A stretch of 64,000 bases of DNA from Venturia oleaginea (taxonomy: Eukaryota; Ascomycota; Dothideomycetes; Venturiales; Venturiaceae). The notes under the pieces are model-generated. The model was not told the DNA's origin, did no database searches, and worked only from the letters and a program-made list of their open reading frames with translations. The stretch is taken from assembly GCA_013176395.1 (NCBI GenBank), contig JABMLP010000022.1, positions 868,001 to 932,000 of the forward strand. The letters run 5' to 3'. This document shows positions 56,106-64,000 of the stretch, piece after piece. How positions within the stretch are numbered: the stretch's first letter is position 1; each line of letters opens with the position of its first letter. The translations under genes and the position numbers were made by a program.

Positions 56106-56756
56106 GTTGAATGCTAGATGGATGACCGACCCCTTCTGGACGGAGTTAAAGCAAGAAGGGCCGATGGTGGTTCGCGCGCGGAAGGTCGGCAGCCGTGCAG
56201 GATATTGGCCAATTGGTACGACGCTGAGTGTAGTCCAGCTTCGAGTGGACGGCAGCTGACTGTCATTGATATAGAATGCGATGATAATATTGCGCCACAG
56301 AGGGGCCGAAAGCACAGCCTCTCTCCATCCCATGAACAACATATCCTCATTGGCTGACTCGGATTCCAGCGAGATCTCTGCAAATGAGTCCAGGGGTCAA
56401 GAATGGGACCCGCGTCATGAGCCTCGGCCTCCTCTGCATCCAAAATATCAGAAAAAACTTGAAGAATACCCAAGATGATATATTAACCATGGTATCCGTA
56501 TATCCTTATCATACGATATGCTCTAAAAATAAGAGAGAAGCTGTAAGTGGCCTTTGTCCCCAGGCAGTTGAAAAGTTGGTATATCTATAGAGCGAAGCGA
56601 TGTATCAGTGCGGATATCATCCAATGCACGATTACCAATACGCGACGAGTAAGCACTACGTGTAGAGTCTACTACAAATCCCCGATTGGACCCCGGTGCA
56701 TCTTGACTTCTGTTCTCGCTTTGGCTCTTCACTTCCTCCCTCACTGTCACATCAAC
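56106..56756. other. Divergent intergenic region, MFS / GFA genes
   Basis: 651 bp holding both promoters. Open frames continue from the genes on each side but look non-coding. No named element. Confidence 0.4.
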
Positions 56757-57219
56757 ATGTGCACTCACTCCTATACAGCGAATTGCCATTGTGGCCAGGT
56801 CAAGCTCACTTTCACTCTCACAGAATCAATTCAAGAATCCGAGGTCATTCGCTGCAACTGTTCCATCTGTACCAAATCCGGCTATATCAACGTGTATCCA
56901 TTACGCAAGGATGTCACTTTCATCTCCGGCGAACAAACAATGACCGAATATCGATTTGGGAACAAAGACAAACCGCACAAGTTCTGCCCGCGTTGTGGTA
57001 CTTCCATGTTGATCGATTTTCGATACAGCCCGTACGAGAGTGAGAAATCTCATTATGCTATCAACGTGAGTATTTTGTGCGCCGCCAAGAGAAGTCATAT
57101 TACTGATGCGCATACAGATAAACGCTATCGCTGGAATCCAGGATTTGATGTCAAGCTTGAATATCACCCCCTTCGATGGGTATAGCAAACTGAAGCCGTC
57201 CTACGTAGTGCCGCAGTAG
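56757..57219 (+). CDS. GFA/CENP-V family zinc protein
   Basis: CDS join(56757..57065,57118..57219), 136 aa; intron 52 bp (GTGAGT...ATACAG). It carries the Gfa zinc ligands: ANCHCGQVKL near the start, EVIRCNCSICTKSGY, then HKFCPRCGTSMLIDF. The C-terminal exon gives YAININAIAGIQDL and ITPFDGYSK, the usual INVR...DG ending in altered form. Family members are small glutathione-dependent formaldehyde-activating-like proteins of poorly known substrate; most fungal copies are orphan detoxification candidates. Length is normal. Confidence 0.9.
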
Positions 57220-57557
57220 AGGACTTGGAATTCACATCTGGGAATCCTCTCCATGTTCGCTTTCATTCCATAGGCTCGTTAGTGGCGCGTAAGGTCTAAA
57301 CACTTTTCTTCACTGCTGAAACCATCCGCCTTCATGGTACCGATGTCTCACCCTTTTATGATCGTCTGCGACAAGCCCTCCCTTCTTCTGGTATTCATTG
57401 TACAGAACTGCAAGACAAAGCCGCATTCCAGACACGATTTCGCAAAGCAATCTGAAGATCAGAACATGAACTAATGTTTTGGCAACCTTCCTTAGATGAA
57501 AAATCGCCAACGACTACACCATCAAGACGCAATTTCGAAACTCCCAAGATCAACAAA
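57220..57557. other. Intergenic
   Basis: 338 bp, no feature seen other than in-frame upstream codons of the next gene (open from 57474). Confidence 0.4.
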
Positions 57558-57887
57558 ATGGCCAACAATACCCTTTCCCGCTCACCAAATCAAACCTCTC
57601 CAATAACACAAGCCGCACATTCCGAGAGGTCCGCTCGGATGTTCCTCATCGCTGAGAACAGCCGAACAGATGATGAAGTTTTCGAGCAGATCATCTCCGA
57701 GATGCCAGACGGGGGTTGGACGATTGATGAGAAAGGCGCTGTAATTGGACCTTGGCTAGCCGAAGCACTCGATGAAGTCGACCACAACGAGGCCGGTGAA
57801 GAGCAAGGTGACGAAGACAGCAAGGATGATGAAGTGAATGGAGGGGATAAGAAAGCACAAGAAGAAAATAGTGGTGAAGGTGATTAA
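57558..57887 (+). CDS. Small acidic protein with a GWTID motif
   Basis: 109 aa from the ATG at 57558 (context AAAATGG). The frame is open to 57474, but the strong context favours this start. N-terminus Ser/Thr/Asn-rich, centre ARMFLIAENSRTDDEVFEQI then ISEMPDGGWTIDEKGAVIGP, tail strongly acidic (GDEDSKDDEVNGGDK). No known domain. The GGWTIDEKGxxxGP motif recurs in the next gene, so the two may be related. No signal peptide. Confidence 0.6.
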   Translation: MANNTLSRSPNQTSPITQAAHSERSARMFLIAENSRTDDEVFEQIISEMPDGGWTIDEKGAVIGPWLAEALDEVDHNEAGEEQGDEDSKDDEVNGGDKKAQEENSGEGD

Positions 57888-58203
57888 GAGTTTGGGCCGC
57901 AGCAAGAGAGCAAAGGGCCAAAATCTGGATTTCGGAAATAGTAGGTCGAAATTACTCTGAGCGTTCGGTCCATCTACTAGGAATGTCGCGGGGCGGCCTC
58001 TCGGGAGTTCCTGTACTATTCAACAATGACTCCTGGAACATGTGTCTTGCACGATTCTCCCACCAGTGCATCGAAACCATCCACCACTCTATTCAACAAC
58101 ACAATTTTCTCTCATAACAACACCCAGAACCGCTTCGACCATTTTTCAACACTACTGTCCAACACAATACTCTTTCTCCTCGGATTAAGAAATCAGAATC
58201 AAA
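57888..58203. other. Intergenic
   Basis: 316 bp between the two small GW(T/S)ID genes; an overlapping frame (58026-58346) is a shadow of the next gene's start. Confidence 0.4.
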
Positions 58204-59061
58204 ATGTCTCGCTCAAAACCGAATCCAACAGAGGCACCGCTTCCACCACCGGACATCGCGATCACAAGTCCGAGTTCAATACCTGGCTTAACACCTGCGT
58301 CTCCATCAACTATGCCATCAACACGCCTGACAATGTCCTTATGTAGCCGCCAACGCGAGGCCCTAAAACATCTTCTCCATAATCATGGCGTAGAAGACCA
58401 GCCTCATCAAGACCTAGACTCACTCCTCCACATATTACTTGTTAGAATGCAACAAGAAGGGTGGTCCATTGATAAGCGGGGACGACTCATGACACCCGAA
58501 CAAACCGAAAAAAATGCGCGACGAGCAGCGGAGGCAGCAAATTTAAGAAAGAATGCAGATGCAGAAACAGAGAACCCAGTGGACGGCCAGTACTTGAGAA
58601 AGGGGGTCGTTGCAAACTCTTCAGCTGTAGATGTTGGACGACGATGTGCAGATTCTCGGGCCTATGCATCTCCCTATGATAATACCGACGATCTTCCACG
58701 CCACCCTCCTCTAGCCGCCCTCGCGTATCCCTTTCTTGGTGGAGGCAGTGATCGCGCGAGAACTGGCATGCCACGGGGCTACGTTCCTTACATGGAGCGT
58801 GGCAGCGCTTACCGATCAAAATACCGGGACTCGAACACAAATAAGAACTCTCCCGGAGGGCCGGCGAACGAAGAAATCGATGATGATCCTCATTACATCG
58901 AGGAAGACGCTGTTTTCGAATTCTGGCTGGCCAAGATTTGGAAGCCATTTGATCCGATTAAGGTACAGGAGGAGCGTGACGAGGTTGTGGTCAGGAAGAA
59001 GGAATGGTTTTGGGGGCTTTGGGGCGGAAATGTTGACGGTTCTTATGTTGAGAATAGTTAG
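58204..59061 (+). CDS. Hypothetical protein with a GWSID motif
   Basis: 285 aa, single exon, ATG context AAAATGT. After a Pro/Ser-rich leader, REALKHLLHNHGVED and LDSLLHILLVRMQQEGWSID then KRGRLMTPEQTEKN repeat the architecture of the neighbour: a helix, then GW(S/T)ID(K/E)(R/K)G, then a proline-containing step. The C-terminal half ends in an aromatic/acidic block (AVFEFWLAKIWKPFDPIKVQ, EWFWGLWGGN). No family recognised. Tandem arrangement with 57558-57887 suggests an old duplication followed by divergence. Confidence 0.65.
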   Translation: MSRSKPNPTEAPLPPPDIAITSPSSIPGLTPASPSTMPSTRLTMSLCSRQREALKHLLHNHGVEDQPHQDLDSLLHILLVRMQQEGWSIDKRGRLMTPEQTEKNARRAAEAANLRKNADAETENPVDGQYLRKGVVANSSAVDVGRRCADSRAYASPYDNTDDLPRHPPLAALAYPFLGGGSDRARTGMPRGYVPYMERGSAYRSKYRDSNTNKNSPGGPANEEIDDDPHYIEEDAVFEFWLAKIWKPFDPIKVQEERDEVVVRKKEWFWGLWGGNVDGSYVENS

Positions 59062-59482
59062 GATAAAGGCTAGTGTTAGCTAGCTCAAGTTGTTTATATG
59101 AACATTGCCTGCAATAGTTTGTCACCCAACGTGGTTCAGGCCGTTCGGCGCGCTACAGCCAGAAAATCCATCCCTGTTTGAAATCATAGCAGGCTCGACT
59201 CGCGGCTCTTACAATCAATCAGCCATTGTTGGGTGCCTCCTTCTTATCATTTTTCACCATTACGAGGTCAATTCCCAGTGAGCATGCACCTCAGCCCAAG
59301 AGCACCTTGTTCAGAATGTAATCCAAGGCTTTAAACCAATATCAATCACTTTCAAGTGTTTTGAGGATCTCAAATTGCCTGGCAATGTGAGAACTGGGAG
59401 ATACTATATCAAGCTGGCTTGAGAGTACAATTGAAAGACTTACCACGATTACGTCCAATTAATAGAAAACCAAGCCCGTCTA
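59062..59482. other. Intergenic
   Basis: 421 bp; 3' region of converging genes. A plus-strand Pro-rich frame (59419-59691) is the shadow of the phosphatase gene. Confidence 0.45.
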
Positions 59483-60328
59483 TCACTTCTTCCCTCCATC
59501 AACACAAATACCATACTCACCATAAGGAAAATCCTCAAGGCTCTTCAAAATCCGTGCCCATCCATCCACCGTCCCTAGCACCACCTCACCAGTCCCCACT
59601 CCCCCCACTTTCTCAAACAAATCCAAAGCCACACCATCAACCTCCGTCCTCCCCTCCAACACATCCATTTCCCTTCCTTGACAGGCCTTGAGCAATCCCT
59701 CATGCGGCACCCAAACAACCCTCATCCGCGCCCTCCTCCCAGCCTCAACGCCAGCAATCGAATCCTCAAACACCAAACACTCCTCGGGCTTGATATGCTC
59801 CTCTCCCTCCACGAGCGAGGCATTAATCCGATCCAACGCTAGCAAAAAAATATCAGGCCTCGGTTTCTTCTTCGCCTCACCCATATCAGGATCATCGCCA
59901 AAGACTCTCAATGACTCCGGGAACGCCTCCGAAATCCGCGGTATATTCGACGTCTTGACCTCGAAAAGCCTTCGACTCGAGGAACTCGCCAGAGCAATTT
60001 TTACAGATGGATTAGTGTGATGCGATAGCGTGTCGAGTAATCCGAGGACACCAGGAAGCGGTTCACTATTTTGAAATTTAAACTGTAGGGCGGCACATTT
60101 GGCGTTCCATTCCGAGATTGGGATGGAGAGTTTTGCCCAGTCTAGGATGCGTTGGGTTCCTTTTGTTCCTCGGCTTTGGTGGAGGGCTTTGATTTCCCAG
60201 GGTAGATCTGGACGGTTGTACGAGCGGAGTACTTGGTTGTAGATTTCTGTGTAGATGTCTTCTGAGTTTATGAGGAGGCCGTCTACGTCGAAGATGCAGG
60301 CGCGGATTGGTGGGAATTCGTTTGCCAT
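59483..60328 (-). CDS. HAD-superfamily hydrolase (pseudouridine-5'-phosphatase/phosphoglycolate-like)
   Basis: 281 aa from the ATG at 60328 (MANEFPPIRACIFDVDGLLINSE). The frame is open to 60409, but this start puts the HAD motif I (DVDGLL, nucleophile Asp first) at the usual distance. Cap domain residues ~25-95 are helical. Motif II is IALASSSS, motif III the KKKPRPDIF Lys, and motif IV FEDSIAGVEAG with the acidic pair. The order is that of small subfamily-I phosphatases acting on sugar or nucleoside monophosphates; the exact substrate is not visible. An extended C-terminus (DGVALDLFEKVGGVG) is common in fungi. Confidence 0.9.
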   Translation of the reverse strand: MANEFPPIRACIFDVDGLLINSEDIYTEIYNQVLRSYNRPDLPWEIKALHQSRGTKGTQRILDWAKLSIPISEWNAKCAALQFKFQNSEPLPGVLGLLDTLSHHTNPSVKIALASSSSRRLFEVKTSNIPRISEAFPESLRVFGDDPDMGEAKKKPRPDIFLLALDRINASLVEGEEHIKPEECLVFEDSIAGVEAGRRARMRVVWVPHEGLLKACQGREMDVLEGRTEVDGVALDLFEKVGGVGTGEVVLGTVDGWARILKSLEDFPYGEYGICVDGGKK

Positions 60329-62461
60329 CTTTGAAAGAAAGATTTTGGTTATTGGTGAGATGGCTATTTTGGTTGTGTAAGATAAGATACTCGAAGCTTT
60401 CTTATCCAATCATATTTGGGGATTACTCATCCAAGCATTTATGATTGTATCTTACGACTTGAGAGAAATGGAGTGTTTCCCATTGATGCAATATCCCAAT
60501 GAGGCCGTAACAATCATTTTCGCCCTCGGCGATAAACAAAAAGAAGTCTACCACAAAGAAGCAGACCACACCTTCGCCCGGCTACGCCAAAGCGACCAGC
60601 CGCTTCTTTATATGTAGCTATCTCCTTTCCTGGTCCGGGTTAATGACTGAATCCTGAATCCTGAATCCTAGACTCTCGATAATCGGGTAGTTGGTCTTTG
60701 CAGGTGTTTGGTGGTCAGCGCTGGCAACCGGGCTTGTTCTTGAGAGCAATGGGGCATGGGGCCGGTTTGCCTAGACACTGCAGTCTGCATTCGAAAATAA
60801 GCACAAGGACGAATCTGGACATAAACGAAAACGAGTGAAGAAGCTGGATGCGGACTTGGCAAAAGCGACGCGTCCTAAGTTATACGTTATACATAGGATT
60901 ACTTGCGCTGGCGTCGTCTGGTAAGCCGTGCTTTTCATGTGCCAAAACAACAGAACGCGTCCCTATCTACAACGTTACTGCCAATTCAGCGGTTCCTCCA
61001 AGACCATATTGAGTCTCCATGTACAAGATTACAAATGCTGAGCTCGCATTGGCTGGGATGGGAAGTGAGCATCGTTGGAAGCGAGCGAAGACCGTCACTA
61101 CCAATCCTCAGATACGCGTCGCGAATGACTTCCAGCCACCACTTTGTTGCAGAGGAAGAAATGACAGGACAATTCGAAAGGGATTTAACAGAATCCCAGT
61201 TCCGATTTTCATCGAGCAGAGAAGTGTACCTGAAGACACATCAAGAGGGGCACCAAGAAAAATACCAGAAGGAACACAATGCCTCCCAGTTTCTTCAATA
61301 TTTAGCATGAATGCGCAAAGTTCAAATTCGCGAAGCAGCTCGAATATGGAAGGCGGCTATTGCATGGAAGATAACAGCGATTTCAACATCGGACTGTTTC
61401 GTTGCAGGTGGGAAATAGCCATAACGCCACAAATTCAGGCTTGGCTGAGTATATTCGTATTCAGTTGTTCAAAAGGATTGAATACACTCGAAGATCCTGC
61501 CAAGCAGATGTAGTCTATCCGTAACCGGTTGCCCCTATGGTCTCATTCATACATGCCTTTCGCTCAGGTACAAATCCACAGTCCTGAACTCTAGATCAAG
61601 ACGATGTTGGTGGAAATATTGGACAGTGTCGAATCTACTCGCGACCTCCGCTGGCCATCTGCGCGTCTAGAGAGGAATCAATCCATCAACCACCGAGCTT
61701 TAGTCGGCGTGACAGGAGCATCAAATTTGGGGCGGAGGAAAGGATCACAACAAATCAGTCATGGCGGTGGCTGTGGCAGAAATCTTGAGAAACCGAGGGT
61801 CTGGTCTGTAGGAACTCAAAAAGATCATGTTTCCTTGAAGCTGGCCTTCCGGTTGATATTGCGGTTGCGTATTTGTCGAGAAATTGCAAGTCGCGGAATT
61901 AAGGAATATGAACCCTGACATAGACAACAATTGGATGAAAGTCGCTGCCATTGCGAGGAAGTATTTTTGAATTACCGGGCAAATGTTCCTTACCCACTGA
62001 AAAGTAGTTTGTGATTTGTAATGTGTACTTGAAATTAGATTGATTGGACTTCGAAACACCTCCGCAACGAAGATCAGTTCCGGCAGCACATGATTATTTT
62101 AGCTACACCAGTAGCCAAGCAGCCCAAGCAGGTCTCGGCTGATGATGTTGATTGCGGAGGTGGGAAGGGTTCCCAAATTCTCCTAGATTCTGGAAAGACA
62201 CGACATACTATTTTTGTAGTCACAGGCCAAGTTCTTAGCACCTATTTATAACCTGTAATATGATCGCTGTAAGGATAGTCGGAAGGAAATGAAGAGAAGA
62301 AGGACTTCTCGGAGACTGCTTCAAATCTTGGCCTCAGGGACAATGTCCGCATTGTTAATATTTAACGGACAGATCCACTGGATTTCGTTTTCACATCCAC
62401 CACAGCTTCCAACCGCAACAACAAATAACACAACATCGACAACTCCAAACATCAAACAACC
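60329..62461. other. Large intergenic region, no supported gene
   Basis: 2.1 kb. A 49-codon frame at 60467-60616 has clean codons but no known homologue. Two overlapping plus-strand frames of 135 and 164 codons (60903-61310, 61019-61513) compete and show no domain, signal peptide or motif. Otherwise featureless. Confidence 0.4.
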
Positions 62462-63049
62462 ATGTTCCAACCAACAACCATCCTCGCCCTCCTCGCCCTC
62501 ACCACCTCCACATTCGCCGCACCAAACGACCTCGAAAAACGCTTCCAGTGCGACGCCTCCGTCTCCGTAGACGACTGCACCGCCAAATCAGCCTACTTCA
62601 ACAACTGCCTCGCCAAAAGAATTCCAGCAGAAACCTGCCTCCTCGACATCCCCAAAATCACCGCCGCAAACCCAAACCCAAAACCAGCCACCCCCCTCGA
62701 AAAACGCTACACTTGTCTCCCCTCCGTCTCAACCGAAGATTGCGTCGCAAAATCAACCTTCTTCAACAAATGCACAGCCGATAATCGCATTCCCGTGTCC
62801 GAGTGCTTCGATCAGTCAACTAGGATTACGGCTAAGAACAATAATCCTTTTAACCCGGCTCGTGTGGCGCCGGTGGCGCCTGTGCCATCCCCGCCTGCGA
62901 CTTTGGGTGAGCAGTATCAGTGTGCGCCCAGTGTGTCGGCAGAGGAGTGTTCGAAGAGAAAGCAGAGGTACAAGAACTGTCTTTCCAATGGGGGTAAGCC
63001 TTCGGACTGTTACAATAACTCTCAGTTGCCAACTGAGAGCAAGAAGTGA
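62462..63049 (+). CDS. Secreted three-repeat Cys-rich protein with Kex2-type sites
   Basis: 195 aa, single exon. Signal peptide MFQPTTILALLALTTSTFAA with cleavage near residue 20. Then LEKR before repeat 1 (residues ~29-68) and LEKR before repeat 2 (~82-122), both Kex2-type dibasic sites. Repeat 3 (~150-190) is preceded by LGEQ instead. Each repeat follows (F/Y)xC..SVS..(D/E)C....................C....PxxxC, four Cys each, so 12 in all, no odd Cys. Repeats 1 and 2 end PKIT/TRIT. Ala/Pro-rich linker between 2 and 3. Likely a secreted precursor cut into small disulfide peptides, as in fungal KEP proteins; effector or signalling roles are possible but unproven. Confidence 0.85.
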   Translation: MFQPTTILALLALTTSTFAAPNDLEKRFQCDASVSVDDCTAKSAYFNNCLAKRIPAETCLLDIPKITAANPNPKPATPLEKRYTCLPSVSTEDCVAKSTFFNKCTADNRIPVSECFDQSTRITAKNNNPFNPARVAPVAPVPSPPATLGEQYQCAPSVSAEECSKRKQRYKNCLSNGGKPSDCYNNSQLPTESKK

Positions 63050-63437
63050 AAGAGTTGATGAGAGGTGGAATGGGAGGTGGATCTGGAGGTGGAGTCTTGG
63101 TGGTTGAAGGCAGAGACCGGAGAGAGAAAGGGTGGTAGAAGCTTCGCATGTTGTAGTCTACATATTTGTATTCAAGTAAGAAAAATGAAAAGCACAAATT
63201 ACAGAAGGGAAATTAAAGCAATGCTTTCCAATATCTCTCACGCTAGCAACGAGAATGGTGCCCTGATTTGAAGTCAATTACCCCGATTGAGACCAAACCT
63301 AGTTGAGTACTTCGCAAAGGTACTGTCTTTTGGACTGATCTTATCTTGCATACTGCTTGCTTCCGCCACGGCACCTTCTCTCACCCTAGAACACAAGGTT
63401 AGCTCACATTCATTTTCGCACATGGCCAATGGTAGAC
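63050..63437. other. Convergent 3' region
   Basis: 388 bp between the secreted protein and SEC15; no gene seen. Confidence 0.45.
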
Positions 63438-64000
63438 CTACTTCTCCAACAATGTAATGCCGTGTATCCTATCCACACGACCGTACTTCCTGTTGGCGAT
63501 ACCTTTGTCGTAGAACTCCTCTGGATTTTCGCTTTGCATCAATGCTACCGTCTGGAACAATCCGTCCAGGTTCTCTCGCAAAATGGGGTCATTGAGAGAG
63601 TCGACGAAGTTGCCGAGGAAAGCCACATCTTGGGCCAACACCTTGAGTGCGGCCGGGGAGATCTTGGGGACTTGAAGGTCTAGTGGTAATGCCTGTAGTA
63701 TGTTAATTAGTGAAATACACGTTCATACCAGTGGTGAGAATGCTTACAAGAATCTTGTCGGCAGCATGCGATAATGCATCAAAGTAAATAAGCTCCTTGA
63801 TTTCAGTAGGCAAACCAAGCAACACTGAACTCATATTGGCACTCAGGTACCGCGTCAGCTCTTGCATGTACAAACTGGCATCTTGCCTTGCCGTAGCAGT
63901 CATCCAATCATAATCAGCCGTGTCGATCAGATCATCGATCTTCGAGTTGACAAGTTCAAAGATCCGTTTCTCAGCTGTCTTCTTGGCGTCAACAAATTGA
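63438..64000 (-). CDS. sec15: Exocyst complex component SEC15, C-terminal part
   Basis: Partial: complement(join(63438..63692,63748..>64000)), about 168 residues; the N-terminal bulk lies beyond the right edge. A 55-bp intron joins AADKIL to ALPLDLQVPKISPAA. The visible part has the Sec15 C-terminal helices: DWMTATARQDASLYMQELTR, the conserved MSSVLLGLPTEIKELIYFDAL, LAQDVAFLGNFVDSL and MQSENPEEFYDKGI, then a stop after ITLLEK. Sec15 links the Rab GTPase Sec4 to the exocyst and tethers secretory vesicles at the plasma membrane, important at hyphal tips. Confidence 0.92.

Noticed and set aside
61019..61513. 164-codon plus-strand frame in the big intergenic gap
   Set aside because: An overlapping 135-codon frame competes, with no domain, signal or conserved motif in either.
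1..64000. CRISPR array, rRNA operon, plasmid or viral origin
   Set aside because: No regularly spaced repeats, no rRNA-like blocks and no viral hallmark genes found; the content is ordinary fungal nuclear DNA apart from one Tc1 relic.

Overview
The window looks like nuclear DNA of a filamentous ascomycete (Pezizomycotina). Most genes are cut by spliceosomal introns of 48-60 bp with GTAAGT/GTATGT/GTGAGT donors and CTAAC/CTAAT-type branch points. The gene set (Zn2Cys6 and RFX regulators, YPP1, RIX1, YOP1, Arp2/3, exocyst SEC15, a PRISE-type reductase) is that of moulds. A Leotiomycete/Helotiales-like species is my guess, not something the sequence proves. No complete gene is bacterial or viral.

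Layout. 1-8 kb: an unrecognised gene running off the left edge, a NIPA-type Mg2+ transporter, a doubtful small gene and a lipid-droplet hydrolase. 8.6-9.65 kb: a dead Tc1-type transposon abutting arpC3. 9.8-19.2 kb: a compact housekeeping block, with arpC3 and RFC3 divergent and YPP1 and RIX1 divergent. 19.7-27.3 kb: a protein with a C-terminal Zn2Cys6-like cluster, YOP1 and an RFX-type transcription factor. 28.8-31.6 kb: two broken genes, a methyltransferase with two in-frame TAGs and a multipass membrane protein.

31.94-32.13 kb, minus strand, holds the most striking object: a tRNA-Ser(GCU) gene whose cloverleaf becomes perfect only after removal of two short introns (52 and 54 nt). They sit at non-canonical tRNA positions (anticodon stem 29/30 and T stem 52/53) and have the ends and branch-like motifs of spliceosomal introns.

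33-40.7 kb: mitochondrial pyruvate carrier, signal peptide peptidase, a small glycine-rich protein and an M28B glutamate-carboxypeptidase-like protein. 41.4-56.1 kb: a metabolic region mixing intact genes (PRISE reductase, peroxisomal 4CL-like CoA ligase, Zn2Cys6 regulator, FMP42-like MFS transporter) with gene wrecks (aldehyde dehydrogenase, two short-chain dehydrogenases, a Baeyer-Villiger-type monooxygenase). It reads as a decaying catabolic or secondary-metabolite locus. 56.7-64 kb: a GFA-family protein, two small proteins sharing a GW(T/S)ID motif, a HAD phosphatase, a secreted three-repeat Cys-rich protein with Kex2-type sites, and the 3' end of SEC15.

Exon boundaries were derived by hand from reading frame, GT/GC...AG ends and family conservation. 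No transcript or database evidence was available.
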